Notes: generated by a model from the letters alone, not told the origin. A stretch of DNA of 64,000 nucleotides from Photobacterium kagoshimensis (GCF_050337045.1 NZ_JAKJSO010000016.1:62001-126000); one strand, 5' to 3'. Positions 25,276 through 34,026 are shown, counted from the stretch's first letter. Program-made: numbers and translations.

Positions 25276-25993
25276 CGTTAAACACCTTTTTAGTGATAAT
25301 AGACTTAAGATGCTCATGCCTTTTACCATAACTAGACGTATTTTTATTTACAATAGCTGTTATTGAGTCCGTTACACTCTTAGTACTACCTTTATCTGCT
25401 TTTATGTATAAATCATGCTTCATCCAAAAAACTAAAGCTGAGCGTACCGAATATTTAGCTGTTAATAGTAAATCAGGCTGTGCAACAAAGTCCTTGCTCT
25501 CTGACCATAAGTTATTATGCTTTGCTTGAATAGAGCTGTAATTAGCTTTCCCTGTAAGCTGAATCATACCTCGGCCACGGTACTTCCAACCATGACCAGA
25601 CTCAATACTGCCATTTCCATTTCTATTAGCATACGCATGATTCGCGATAGCTGTTGTGTTTGCCTTCTTTTTATTTACAGGGTCATAAGCATGTTCTTTT
25701 GCTAGCTCAGGATTTTTCCTATAGTAAGAAAACAAAGAGGTTAGGGCCTTCTCTCTATACGTTAAGTCTTCCTCTAATCTAAAACTGTATCCAACTTCCT
25801 GCTTAACCTGAGCAAGAAAATGCGCAAGTCTAAGTTCATTATCAATTTTTCCTATAATTAGACTGGCTGTAAGTTCCGCAGCTACTTCCTTTAAAAATGA
25901 GTCACTAACAACTGAATCGTTTGGCCAAATCTTTCTCAGTTGAACAAGAGTTACTTTTGGTTTTTTCTTTTTCTGATCCATATCGGGTGCCAT
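25265..25993 (-). CDS. GH19 chitinase/lysozyme-like hydrolase, candidate cell-wall effector
   Basis: A 242-aa protein with the GH19 signature KYRGRGMIQLTGKANY (~138-153) and upstream helices HFLAQVKQEVGYSFRLEEDLTYRE holding the catalytic Glu candidates (~58-81). It probably cleaves peptidoglycan. There is no signal peptide; the N-terminus is MAPDMDQKKKKPK, so export would need a dedicated route such as type VI secretion or phage-like lysis. The first ATG (25993) lies inside a 14-bp palindrome; the ATG at 25981 is an alternative. Neither has a clear ribosome site, so an upstream part may have been lost. Confidence 0.82.
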   Translation of the reverse strand: MAPDMDQKKKKPKVTLVQLRKIWPNDSVVSDSFLKEVAAELTASLIIGKIDNELRLAHFLAQVKQEVGYSFRLEEDLTYREKALTSLFSYYRKNPELAKEHAYDPVNKKKANTTAIANHAYANRNGNGSIESGHGWKYRGRGMIQLTGKANYSSIQAKHNNLWSESKDFVAQPDLLLTAKYSVRSALVFWMKHDLYIKADKGSTKSVTDSITAIVNKNTSSYGKRHEHLKSIITKKVFNDVF

Positions 25994-26027
25994 ATGAATA
26001 TAATTAATAAGGTATTATATTCATATG
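25991..26027. repeat. 14-bp perfect palindrome at the GH19-like start codon
   Basis: CATATGAATATAAT (25991-26004) and its exact complement (26014-26027) flank a 9-nt spacer. The first ATG of the GH19-like gene is in one arm. Confidence 0.8.
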
Positions 26028-26391
26028 GAATTCATCCGTCATCGTGCTCAACGCTCTATGCGAGCTGCTACTATTAATTTTGAAATTATAACATCATCAG
26101 TTTCAACTCGATTTATAGCCATAACAGCCATTTCCTACGCAACCTTTACACATAATTCGCGCTAAACCCGCTTGCCAGCATCATATCGCCACACCTGATA
26201 AGCAAAGGAAAGAGGAGATACGTATATTCCCCCTTAAAAAATGCAAACCCACATCTGGACAAAATCGTGTTTCAAGTTGGCCTAGTGAATGTTCGAAATA
26301 GCACAGAATTACCGCATTTAACAACTTAATCTCTACTACGTTCTCCCCTGATAGTGGTAAAATATCCACATCAGAATTACCGAGAAACTCT
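26028..26391. other. Non-coding stretch with one copy of a 16-bp repeat
   Basis: No supported gene. AACCCACATCTGGACA at 26246-26261 is repeated in the same orientation at 30288-30303. A 62-codon minus-strand frame here has no ribosome site or recognisable product. Confidence 0.5.
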
Positions 26392-26730
26392 ATGTTTATC
26401 CATCATGTTAACGGCATCGACTGGCTGGTGATTACAGCTTTTGAAGAACTGAAAACTATATTTATCGAAGAAGCCGGTGCGATCCCCTCGTGCTTCTCCA
26501 CCGCCAGCGAATTGAATCTGATTGATCAAGCAAAGCGCACTTATGGATATTTGCCTACACTCAGCGGCGTAATCACCGATACTGGCACTTTTCAAAGCCA
26601 GAGTAACGAAGAAGATTTGAACCCACAGCTTGCCTGCTTAGTTGAGGGACGTGGTCGGGTGTTTATCTATCACGGCGGCTTTGTAGCTTTTGTGGATGAC
26701 GAGCAAACCTTTATTACCCGAATGGACTGA
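26392..26730 (+). CDS. Unknown 112-aa protein
   Basis: A soluble, mildly acidic protein with no signal peptide or known motif. Residues 8-25 and 85-105 are beta-like and hydrophobic. A hairpin terminator follows it. The start has only a weak GAGA in front. It could be a small cytoplasmic immunity or housekeeping protein; no family is recognised. Confidence 0.6.
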   Translation: MFIHHVNGIDWLVITAFEELKTIFIEEAGAIPSCFSTASELNLIDQAKRTYGYLPTLSGVITDTGTFQSQSNEEDLNPQLACLVEGRGRVFIYHGGFVAFVDDEQTFITRMD

Positions 26731-26785
26731 AAATTATTCAGTAAGTTAAAATCGGAGAATTGGCATTTCTAGCAAGAAATGAAGC

Positions 26786-26823
26786 AAAGGTGTGTTACGC
26801 ATCTTCGTTAGCACACCTTTTAA
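26786..26823 (+). terminator. Terminator-like hairpin after the 112-aa gene
   Basis: AAAGGTGTG (26786-26794) pairs with CACACCTTT (26812-26820), with a 17-nt loop and a short T run. Confidence 0.55.
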
Positions 26824-26853
26824 CTAGGAATACTAGCTCAATTGATTGAGAAC

Positions 26854-26993
26854 TCTATTGCTTACCAGTTACTTTGTACATGTTGTCTGCTTGCTCTTTG
26901 ACTGTCTCGGCATCAATTGGAAGGTACATTCTGACTAAGAAATTACCGCCTTTTTCTACGGTGGCATTACCTGTACCTACTTTCCATACCTCC
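26854..26993 (-). pseudogene. C-terminal fragment of an unidentified gene
   Basis: The minus strand translates cleanly to VGTGNATVEKGGNFLVRMYL and on to ADNMYKVTGKQ then TAG, which reads like a genuine protein end. There is no start or upstream part; the open frame runs into the adjoining plus-strand fragment. I cannot name the family. Confidence 0.55.
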
Positions 26994-27275
26994 CTTATTG
27001 AGCAAGTTGTTGCTAAGAAAGGACTAGAGATTAATGTTGTTCATAGAAGCACATCAGCAATCAGTATTCGTGAAATTGTGTTGAAATCTGACTTAATTGC
27101 TCCGACTCTAGAAAACTTTGTACAACATTGTGAGGAAGGGCTCAGAGCAATAAAAGTGACTAATTTTGAAGAACTTACAACATTGCGATTATGTGCTTAT
27201 ATTCATAAGAAAAATAGAAAAAGCAAAAAGCACTTGTGGTTGTATAAGATGATTAAATCATTGATTGAATCTTAA
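26994..27275 (+). pseudogene. C-terminal fragment of a LysR-type regulator
   Basis: The frame from about 26994 gives LIEQVVAKKGLEINVVHRS, then SIREIVLKSDLIAPTLENFV and LRLCAYIHKKNRKSKKHLWLYKMI. This spacing of a SDLIA-type segment and a final W/Y-x-HKR...LWL region is characteristic of the end of LysR effector domains. The DNA-binding half is missing. The upstream part of the open frame (26874-26993) is antisense to the other fragment and is not part of the gene. Confidence 0.5.
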
Positions 27276-27606
27276 AGGCTGACTCTGCGTGCAGTAAGTC
27301 AGCCCTTCCACTCCACACTATGCAGTTACACTTCCAAACGGACTAAACTATCTAGAAATGGCATCAATCATCAACTAATTTTTTATGATGCTGGGCTGGT
27401 CAAATATAAATTTTTGTAGCGGTACGCATGGCACTTTCCACCTAACAGTTTCACTCTATATTGATCAAGCCGAAAGACGTAAGTGATCAAGTAACTTTAA
27501 GCATGCATACTCACGCTTTGATGTCCAAAAGTTTGCTAACTCGAGGGGTAACACGAAATGCCCCAAATATTGCTACAACCATCAACAAAACCTATTACCA
27601 TTTTTA
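27276..27606. other. Intergenic stretch with a hairpin
   Basis: GGCTGACT (27277-27284) and AGTCAGCC (27297-27304) form a hairpin right after the LysR fragment, probably its old terminator. Nothing else is seen. Confidence 0.45.
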
Positions 27607-27609
27607 ATG

Positions 27610-27643
27610 CAAAAAGCCCTACTCTCTATAGGGTAGCAGGGCT
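27610..27643 (-). terminator. Terminator of the serine hydrolase gene
   Basis: AGCCCT/AGGGCT arms with a further internal CTAC/GTAG pairing, followed on the minus strand by a T run (27611-27614), 20 bp past the stop. Confidence 0.7.
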
Positions 27644-27662
27644 GTATAGTGATTGAGTGAAC

Positions 27663-28943
27663 TTACTTAGCAGCAGCTATCGCTTTAAGAAGCTTTGGAG
27701 CCACTTCCATCATTGTCATACCCACGGTACGAGCTGCTTGCATTTCAGGCTGCGCGCCGTTTAAGCCAATTACAATACCCGTCTTAGGCTCACCTATAGT
27801 AACCTGCCCATTGATACCCACAAATACTAGGTAAGTAAGGCCTTCATAGTTTAGAACTCGGATCTGATCTTTATACCAAGCTGTTGGAATAAGTGCCGAG
27901 AAGCCATCGTATTGCCAAGCAGATTTCACTTCTTCGTTACCAGCGATTAGGTTATCGATGAATGACTTAGGAACAATCTGCTCACCTTTACGGTTCTTAC
28001 CTTCGTTCATTAACACATCCATTAGGATAGCGAAGTCACGAGTGGTTGCGTTCATGCCGCCATCAAATGCCGCCAGACCTTTTTTGTTGGTAATCATGCG
28101 GCCGTTGTTTTCAACGCCAATACGCTTCCAGATGCGCTCTTCTATAGCATCAACGCCATTTTTGCCAGAAGCACGAGTAATTAGCTCACCAAGCACCTCC
28201 GTGTTTACGCCTTGATAATCGAACGCTTGACCAGTTTTCACATCATCACGCTGACCAAGCGTCTCAAGCATAGATAGCATGTCTGGGTGTTCTGGGTACT
28301 TGTTCTCGCCGTTCCACTCTACGATATGCATTTCACGCTCATCCCAGATAAGACCTGGAGTGAACTCGATCTTAACGCCAGAGCGCATGTCTGCAATCTC
28401 TTGAACCGTTGCATCACCAAAACCAGAGTCTTTTAGCTCAGGAATGTACTTAGTCACAAGCGCATCCATATCAATTTTTCCTTCCATGACTAGCGTTTGA
28501 AGGGTCATAGATACCAGAGATTTAGTAGAAGACATCATTAGATGCAGTTTATCTTTGTGCATGCCATTCCAGTATGACTCTGTGATTAACTTGCCATTTT
28601 TAAGTACCACTACTGACTCGTAGTTTAGGCGGTCACGTAGCATCTCTGTTAGCGTAAGTTCAGTACCATCAACATCGTGTACTTTGACTGTATCGATATC
28701 GAAGCCAGATGCTTTGCCAAGCTCAAGAGTCCAAGCACCTTTTCCCATTTCCATGTTTGAAGTGTACTTGTAAGCGTTCTGGTAAGTGAGTTTGTTATTT
28801 GCGCCACTATCCCAGTTTGATTGGCCAATACCCCAAGCCGCTGTTGAAGCAATGTAGTCCTGATCTGGAGCGTGAAGAGTTGCTGCTTGAGCACTAAAAG
28901 CAGTTGTTAGAGCAACAGCTACTGCTACGATAGTTTTTTTCAT
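27663..28943 (-). CDS. Exported serine hydrolase of the beta-lactamase/esterase family
   Basis: A 426-aa protein with a signal peptide (MKKTIVAVAVALTTAFSAQA). The nucleophile motif SxxK is STKS in MMSSTKSLVSM (~140), and a tyrosine motif FDYQGVNTE (~243) fits family S12/NylB-like hydrolases. These act on esters or small amides; true beta-lactamase activity is unlikely. The ATG at 28943 was chosen over one 12 nt upstream to give a standard signal peptide. It is divergent from a LysR-type gene, the usual arrangement of regulator and target. Confidence 0.85.
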   Translation of the reverse strand: MKKTIVAVAVALTTAFSAQAATLHAPDQDYIASTAAWGIGQSNWDSGANNKLTYQNAYKYTSNMEMGKGAWTLELGKASGFDIDTVKVHDVDGTELTLTEMLRDRLNYESVVVLKNGKLITESYWNGMHKDKLHLMMSSTKSLVSMTLQTLVMEGKIDMDALVTKYIPELKDSGFGDATVQEIADMRSGVKIEFTPGLIWDEREMHIVEWNGENKYPEHPDMLSMLETLGQRDDVKTGQAFDYQGVNTEVLGELITRASGKNGVDAIEERIWKRIGVENNGRMITNKKGLAAFDGGMNATTRDFAILMDVLMNEGKNRKGEQIVPKSFIDNLIAGNEEVKSAWQYDGFSALIPTAWYKDQIRVLNYEGLTYLVFVGINGQVTIGEPKTGIVIGLNGAQPEMQAARTVGMTMMEVAPKLLKAIAAAK

Positions 28944-29129
28944 GATGTAATCCACCGAGATTGAATAAAAATGGCGATAGGTTCATATAACTCAGCCGGT
29001 AACTCTATGAGATATTTAACCAAACACCTTGCTTTCTTGATTTTGATATTACGTCACACCAATTATTCGACAAACTTGGTAGCCATGCATAAAATGCAAG
29101 GTAGAATTCTATCGTTAGGAACAAAAGCC

Positions 29130-30032
29130 GTGTTAAATAGCTTAGCAACCCTCAATTTGAGTGAATTACAGGCGTTTATGTACACTTATGAGCTTGGTAG
29201 CTTTGCGGTGGTGGCACAAAAGTATGGTAAGCATGCATCTACCTATAGCCGAAGAGTCAACAACCTTGAGTTGGATCTAGGTTTAGCTCTGTTTGTTCGC
29301 AACGGTAGTCATCTTACCCCAACCGCAGATGGCAGTACCCTTTACCCCCCTGCTAAGGCGATTTTGAATGAGGTTGAGCACTTTGAAAGACGTGTACAGC
29401 TCTGCTTGGAAGATAATGAAGCGACAATCAAAGTCGCCATCGATAGTACCCTCAATGCATTTTCTCCAGAGCTTACCATTGCTCAGATTGCTGAAGAGTT
29501 TCCCGCCACTGATGTTGAAGTTCTCAGTGGCAACACTCAACAGGTTATAGCGATGCTTGAGCAGAAAGAGGCTGACGTAGGCCTAGTCTTGAGCAGTTTT
29601 GATTACCCATCGGACATTATCAATCACAAGCTGTTTGATTTTCGTTTTGTTCGCACCATGTCGCCAGGTTATGCAAAGCGTTTAAGGCTATCTTTAGATA
29701 CCCCCATTGAGCCCAACGTAATTCGCACCATGAAGCAAATCGTACTCGCTCCTATCAACCGACTTGGCGTGAATACTCAAAACTACAGCAACCACCTATT
29801 GCATGTTGATAACTTCCATATGGCAAAATCGTTGGCTATTAATGGCACAGGCTGGGCAAACCTGCCATTAGTTGAATGTCAGGATGCACTAGATAAAGGA
29901 GAGCTGTTGGAGTTTCAAGTTGAGTACGACCATGATTTGGAATGGTCTGTGGATTCGATTTGGCTATCTGATGTTAGCCGAGGGCCAGTGGCAAGACGAC
30001 TGGTTGAGTTGTTTACTAACGGGGCTCAATAA
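29130..30032 (+). CDS. LysR-type transcriptional regulator
   Basis: The winged-helix domain starts with LNLSELQAFMYTYELGSFAVVAQKYG, followed by STYSRRVNNLELDLGLALFVRNG; the C-terminal half is the effector domain. A GTG at 29130 preceded by TTAGGA gives 300 aa, the normal family length, and places the HTH about 10 residues in. ATGs at 29085 and 29094 are alternatives; the frame stays open to 28971. It probably regulates the divergent serine hydrolase gene. Confidence 0.85.
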   Translation: MLNSLATLNLSELQAFMYTYELGSFAVVAQKYGKHASTYSRRVNNLELDLGLALFVRNGSHLTPTADGSTLYPPAKAILNEVEHFERRVQLCLEDNEATIKVAIDSTLNAFSPELTIAQIAEEFPATDVEVLSGNTQQVIAMLEQKEADVGLVLSSFDYPSDIINHKLFDFRFVRTMSPGYAKRLRLSLDTPIEPNVIRTMKQIVLAPINRLGVNTQNYSNHLLHVDNFHMAKSLAINGTGWANLPLVECQDALDKGELLEFQVEYDHDLEWSVDSIWLSDVSRGPVARRLVELFTNGAQ

Positions 30033-30354
30033 ACCTTGATCTGCACGAGCAAGCACTGCAGCCTGCCGACGCACAATATAAACATATTGTACTACCGCCC
30101 TCCGATTCGGTTTCCACCTCAGAAAGCTCGAATAATGGCTAAGCCGCTTTATTCAAGTAGAAGACAACTCTAGGGCTTTGCATTACTACACAGTGTATAC
30201 AATAATATTGTATTGAGATCAGTCAACGACTGTACTTTGTACTCAATCTGCATATCGGCCTGTTTACAGCCTTATTACAATTCTCGTAACCCACATCTGG
30301 ACAGAAATGAGTCAGAGCCTAGTCTTGTGATAACGAAATTCGAATTAGCTTATT
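30033..30354. other. Intergenic stretch with second copy of the 16-bp repeat
   Basis: Contains AACCCACATCTGGACA at 30288-30303 (same orientation as 26246-26261) and an AT-rich dyad near 30195-30220 (ACAATAATATTGTA). No gene. Confidence 0.45.
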
Positions 30355-30678
30355 TTAAAAGTCTATCTTATCAAGCCACTCGACATGCTTTGCGCGTTCT
30401 TCTTGCTGCCATTTCAAACTCCAAACCCAATCATCACCCCTTGGTGAGCAATCAGAGCACTTATCACAATGACCAATAACATTTGTAGGGGTATAGTTGG
30501 CTAGACCTATTGCAATGAACTGACCTTCTCTCGAAGCAGGATCATCTGTGTCCATACCAAGGTTTTTAGCCATATCAGCAAAGAATTGCTTTTGCTCTTC
30601 AATAACCGCGCTAACTGCACTTTCCTCACGAAAACCACCTAAAAACCACTCAAACTGGAAACCGGAATTTCGCCAAAT
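30355..30678 (-). pseudogene. Truncated or start-less gene fragment
   Basis: A 107-codon open frame follows an in-frame TGA. Its upstream part (QFEWFLGGFREESAVSAVIE) reads as coding, but there is no ATG, GTG or TTG before the Met at 30573, which would give only 72 aa. The protein contains CDKCSDC and a C-terminal WQQEERAKHVEWLDKIDF. Either ATT is used, or the 5' end was lost or frameshifted. Family unknown. Confidence 0.5.
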
Positions 30679-30726
30679 TCATCGATTTTTTAAAGTCATT
30701 TAAAAACAAATAGATAAGACAAAAAA

Positions 30727-30768
30727 TCCAGTCCAGTTTGGCCGAAAAGAATCCAGAACAGGACTGGA
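30727..30768. repeat. 8-bp inverted repeat upstream of arsR
   Basis: TCCAGTCC (30727-30734) and GGACTGGA (30761-30768) with a 26-bp spacer. Confidence 0.5.
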
Positions 30769-30810
30769 AACCACACACAATCAAAGATTCCAACTGCTCA
30801 CAGCTTGATC

Positions 30811-30838
30811 ATTTCAATAGTTCTTGTATTATCGAAAT
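30811..30838. promoter_or_regulatory. Candidate ArsR operator
   Basis: ATTTCAATA (30811-30819) and TATCGAAAT (30830-30838) form a dyad with one mismatch that ends directly at the arsR start codon, consistent with autorepression. Confidence 0.55.
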
Positions 30839-31204
30839 ATGAATAAAGAACAAGCTACGAATATATTTGAATCCCTTTCTTCTGGTGTACGGCTGGACGC
30901 TTGGCGTCTATTAGTCAAAGCAGGAAGCCAAGGGTTGGTTGCTGGCGAAATGGCTACAGAGATGGATGTAGCACCAAACTCATTGTCATTTCATTTAAAA
31001 GCCATGCTCCATGCGGGGTTAGTAACAGTAACGAAAGAAGGTCGTTTTCAACGTTACCGCGCTGACATTCCTTTGATGCTTGATTTGATCGGTTACATGA
31101 CCGAAGAGTGCTGCGCGAACGAAGACAACCAAAACTGTGCAACACCAACGGCTACTTCTATCTGTCCTTCAGCGGCTTGTGCTGCTGATAGAAAAACTAA
31201 ATAA
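30839..31204 (+). CDS. arsR: ArsR-family arsenic-responsive repressor
   Basis: A 121-aa winged-helix protein: LSSGVRLDAWRLLVKAGSQGLVAGEMATEMDVAPNSLSFHLKAMLHAGLV is the ArsR helix-turn-helix core. Instead of the classic ELCVC site in the DNA-binding helix, cysteines are clustered at the C-terminus (EECC, NCATP, ICPSAAC), so As(III) is probably sensed there. The ATG at 30839 follows immediately after the operator dyad; an in-frame TTG 15 nt upstream is less likely. It is 11 bp from acr3. Confidence 0.87.
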   Translation: MNKEQATNIFESLSSGVRLDAWRLLVKAGSQGLVAGEMATEMDVAPNSLSFHLKAMLHAGLVTVTKEGRFQRYRADIPLMLDLIGYMTEECCANEDNQNCATPTATSICPSAACAADRKTK

Positions 31205-31215
31205 CGAGGCTTCTC

Positions 31216-32241
31216 ATGGGTATTTTCGAACGCTTTTTAAGTGTTTGGGTGGGTCTTGGCATGATTGCAGGGCTATTCCTTGGCGTACAACTTCCTGATT
31301 TATTTACTGCTTTAGGTAACATCCAGTACGCACAGATCAACTTAATTATTGCTGTGCTTATTTGGTTAATGATTTACCCAATGATGATGCAGGTTGATTT
31401 CACTTCGGTAAAAAATGTTCATCGTCGTCCTAAAGGGTTGATCATTACTGTGGTGGTTAACTGGTTGATCAAGCCTTTTTCTATGGCGCTGCTCGCGATG
31501 CTGTTCATGCGTTATATTTTTGGCCCGTGGATCAGCCCTGAACTTGGCGATCAATACATTGCTGGCATGATCTTACTGGGCGTGGCGCCTTGTACTGCCA
31601 TGGTGTTTGTTTGGAGCCAGCTCACCAAAGGCGATGCCAACTACACCTTAGTACAAGTGTCGATTAATGATTTAATCATGGTGGTGGCGTTCGCACCGCT
31701 GGCTGCCTTTTTACTTGGCGTGACAGATGTAACCGTACCTTGGGATACTTTAATTCTATCGGTATCGCTGTTTGTTGTGGTGCCTTTAGTGGCAGGTGTT
31801 GTCACCCGTCGCGTTGTGAATAATCAAACTAAACTCGATAAACTTGGCGCGACCTTAAAGCCATTTTCCATTGTAGGTTTAGTGGGTACGGTAATTTTAC
31901 TGTTTGGATTCCAAGCACAAACCATCATGGATAATCCGCTGGATATTGTGCTTATTGCCGTGCCGTTATTAATTCAAACCTATCTGATTTTTGCGATTAC
32001 TTACATCTGGATGAAAAAGTGGGGACAACCACACAAAGTCGCCGCACCAGGCGCCATGATAGGTGCTTCTAACTTTTTTGAACTTGCTGTGGCTGTAGCG
32101 ATTAGCCTATTCGGTATCCATTCAGGCGCTGCGTTAGCAACTGTGGTTGGCGTATTGGTTGAAGTACCCGTGATGCTGTCGTTGGTGGCTTATGCTAATA
32201 AAACACGTGGGGATTTTGCGGTAAGCGAAGCAACAAGTTAA
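31216..32241 (+). CDS. acr3: ACR3-type arsenite efflux permease
   Basis: A 341-aa, ten-segment inner-membrane carrier that exports As(III) and probably Sb(III). The family's essential cysteine is in GVAPCTAMVFVWSQL (~133-147) and a conserved Glu is in FFELAVAVAI (near 288). GAGG precedes the ATG. It forms a two-gene operon with arsR and is followed by a strong terminator; no arsenate reductase gene is in the window. Confidence 0.94.
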   Translation: MGIFERFLSVWVGLGMIAGLFLGVQLPDLFTALGNIQYAQINLIIAVLIWLMIYPMMMQVDFTSVKNVHRRPKGLIITVVVNWLIKPFSMALLAMLFMRYIFGPWISPELGDQYIAGMILLGVAPCTAMVFVWSQLTKGDANYTLVQVSINDLIMVVAFAPLAAFLLGVTDVTVPWDTLILSVSLFVVVPLVAGVVTRRVVNNQTKLDKLGATLKPFSIVGLVGTVILLFGFQAQTIMDNPLDIVLIAVPLLIQTYLIFAITYIWMKKWGQPHKVAAPGAMIGASNFFELAVAVAISLFGIHSGAALATVVGVLVEVPVMLSLVAYANKTRGDFAVSEATS

Positions 32242-32269
32242 CGGCTAAATTTAGTCTCTAGATTTTATG

Positions 32270-32305
32270 AAAAACGGCTTACCACATAGATGATAAGCCG
32301 TTTTT
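32270..32305 (+). terminator. Rho-independent terminator of arsR-acr3
   Basis: AAAACGGCTTA and TAAGCCGTTTT arms with a 12-nt loop, followed by T residues. Confidence 0.9.
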
Positions 32306-32380
32306 GTTTTCAGTAAATAGGGCTATTTGCATAACAATGGCTGTGCTTTACAAGCACCTACTTTACTGAAACACCAGATA

Positions 32381-32761
32381 TTAAAACTGAGTAGATTCAC
32401 AATCGTAATAGTTTGCTTGTGCATCACTTAAAATGGTCACTGGCACACCCATTACTGACACTTCAGATGGGATATCTAGGTGGACGTAATTAGCACCTAG
32501 CTCTACTGCTGGCTCTAATACTTCACTAACTAAGCGTTCCATTCCTAGGTTAGGAGTAGCGCGATCGGTGATTTTCCATTCACGTACTTCATTAAGTAGC
32601 AATTTACATTGCATCGCTTCTTTTGGTACTGCTTGGCCGATCAATACTTCAGTACCATTTTGGCTGGTATGACTTTCAACCAAACTTTCAGCGATGCTTG
32701 AACAACCCGCTGTTACTGCTAATACACTACCAATTAATAAAACTTTTTTAAGTTGAGTCAT
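32381..32761 (-). CDS. Small lipoprotein (126 aa)
   Basis: A lipoprotein signal with lipobox TAGC (VLAVTAGCSS, Cys20) is followed by a short mature domain with two further cysteines and the segment VELGANYVHLDIP. This recalls the DUF4156-type lipoproteins, but I am not certain of the family. It stands alone. Confidence 0.75.
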   Translation of the reverse strand: MTQLKKVLLIGSVLAVTAGCSSIAESLVESHTSQNGTEVLIGQAVPKEAMQCKLLLNEVREWKITDRATPNLGMERLVSEVLEPAVELGANYVHLDIPSEVSVMGVPVTILSDAQANYYDCESTQF

Positions 32762-33010
32762 GTTCTGCTCTTATTATGTTTAACAACAAACCTATAATAC
32801 AGTGTTCATTTACTAACAATCAATAGGTTTGATGAAAAACATTATGATTTTCACTTAAACTTTTCTCTAGGCCAAGCTCGTAGTAGTAACACAGACAGAT
32901 CTCCCCAACGTAATCGCCAGCAAGCAGTTCAAATGAGGTGCTTGTTTCATACTAGCTGGTGATTTATCCTCAATGCACAGTTTCATTCAGTGGAAAAACG
33001 AAGGGATATT

Positions 33011-33928
33011 ATGAAAAGTTCGCACACATACCCAATTGGTACTCCTGGCCAAAAATGGGGCGATGAAGAAAAAGCACAATGGCGAGCACAAGTGACGGTT
33101 AAGCGCTCTTACCAACAAGAAGTTGTGACAAAAATTAACGCACTCGCAGACCGATTTGATCTGAGCCAGTATGGCGCGCTGTCTTACGATGTAGAACGCT
33201 TTCCCCTGCTTTCACTGAAAACGAAAAACTGGGACGACTCAAAGCCAACTGTTTTGATTTCTGGTGGTGTTCACGGCTACGAAACCAGTGGTGTTCATGG
33301 CGCGCTTCAGTTCTTAGACACACATGCAGAGCAATACAGCGATACATTCAATATTGTTGTTGCACCTTGTGTGAGCCCTTGGGGCTACGAAACCATTAAC
33401 CGTTGGAACCCGCTAGCGATTGACCCAAACCGTTCTTTCTTTGCCGATAGCCCAGCAGAAGAATCAGCCGCGCTAATGCAATTAGCTGACTCTTTAGGTA
33501 ATGTGCTAGTGCATATCGACCTTCACGAAACCACAGACACTGACGAAGAAGAATTCCGCCCAGCACTGTCTGCACGTGATGGTAAAGAGTACATCGAAGA
33601 TAGCGTGCCAGATGGCTTCTACACAGTAGGTGACACTGAAAACCCACAAGCTGACTTCCAAAAAGCCGTCATTGATTCTGTTCGCCGCGTGACACACATC
33701 GCGCCACCAGACAGTGAAGGCAAGATCATTGGTGAAAAGATTGAGCAAGAGGGCGTGATCAACTACCCAATGAAGGCACTGAGCCTGTGTAACGGCATCA
33801 CTGACTGTACTTACGGCACCACAACAGAAGTCTACCCAGACAGTGAGCACGTAACAGATCAAGATTGTAATAACGCACAAGTAGCGGCCATTACAGGTGC
33901 ACTTGATTACGTGAAAGCGCGTATCTAA
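33011..33928 (+). CDS. M14-family zinc carboxypeptidase-like protein
   Basis: A 305-aa protein of the zinc carboxypeptidase/succinylglutamate desuccinylase group. Zinc ligands appear as GGVHGYETSG (His and Glu, ~84) and HIDLHETTD (~168-176); EVYP near the C-terminus may hold the catalytic Glu. There is no signal peptide, so it is cytosolic. The ATG at 33011 has AAGGG in front; an in-frame upstream ATG has none. The substrate is unknown. Confidence 0.83.
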   Translation: MKSSHTYPIGTPGQKWGDEEKAQWRAQVTVKRSYQQEVVTKINALADRFDLSQYGALSYDVERFPLLSLKTKNWDDSKPTVLISGGVHGYETSGVHGALQFLDTHAEQYSDTFNIVVAPCVSPWGYETINRWNPLAIDPNRSFFADSPAEESAALMQLADSLGNVLVHIDLHETTDTDEEEFRPALSARDGKEYIEDSVPDGFYTVGDTENPQADFQKAVIDSVRRVTHIAPPDSEGKIIGEKIEQEGVINYPMKALSLCNGITDCTYGTTTEVYPDSEHVTDQDCNNAQVAAITGALDYVKARI

Positions 33929-33956
33929 TCCAAACGACGCAATAACGTGACTCAAG

Positions 33957-33993
33957 AAAAAGGCGGCGAAGAATAATCTTCACCGCCTTTTTT
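33957..33993. terminator. Bidirectional terminator
   Basis: AAAAAGGCGG...CCGCCTTTTTT with a nested GAAGA/TCTTC pairing lies between the convergent peptidase and yiaV genes and can serve both strands. Confidence 0.9.
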
Positions 33994-34026
33994 CATTCAG
34001 CAAAAAACACTTCACTGCATGTTGCT

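Noticed and set aside
26181..26369. 62-aa minus-strand frame near the 16-bp repeat
   Set aside because: No ribosome site or family resemblance; overlaps the repeat.
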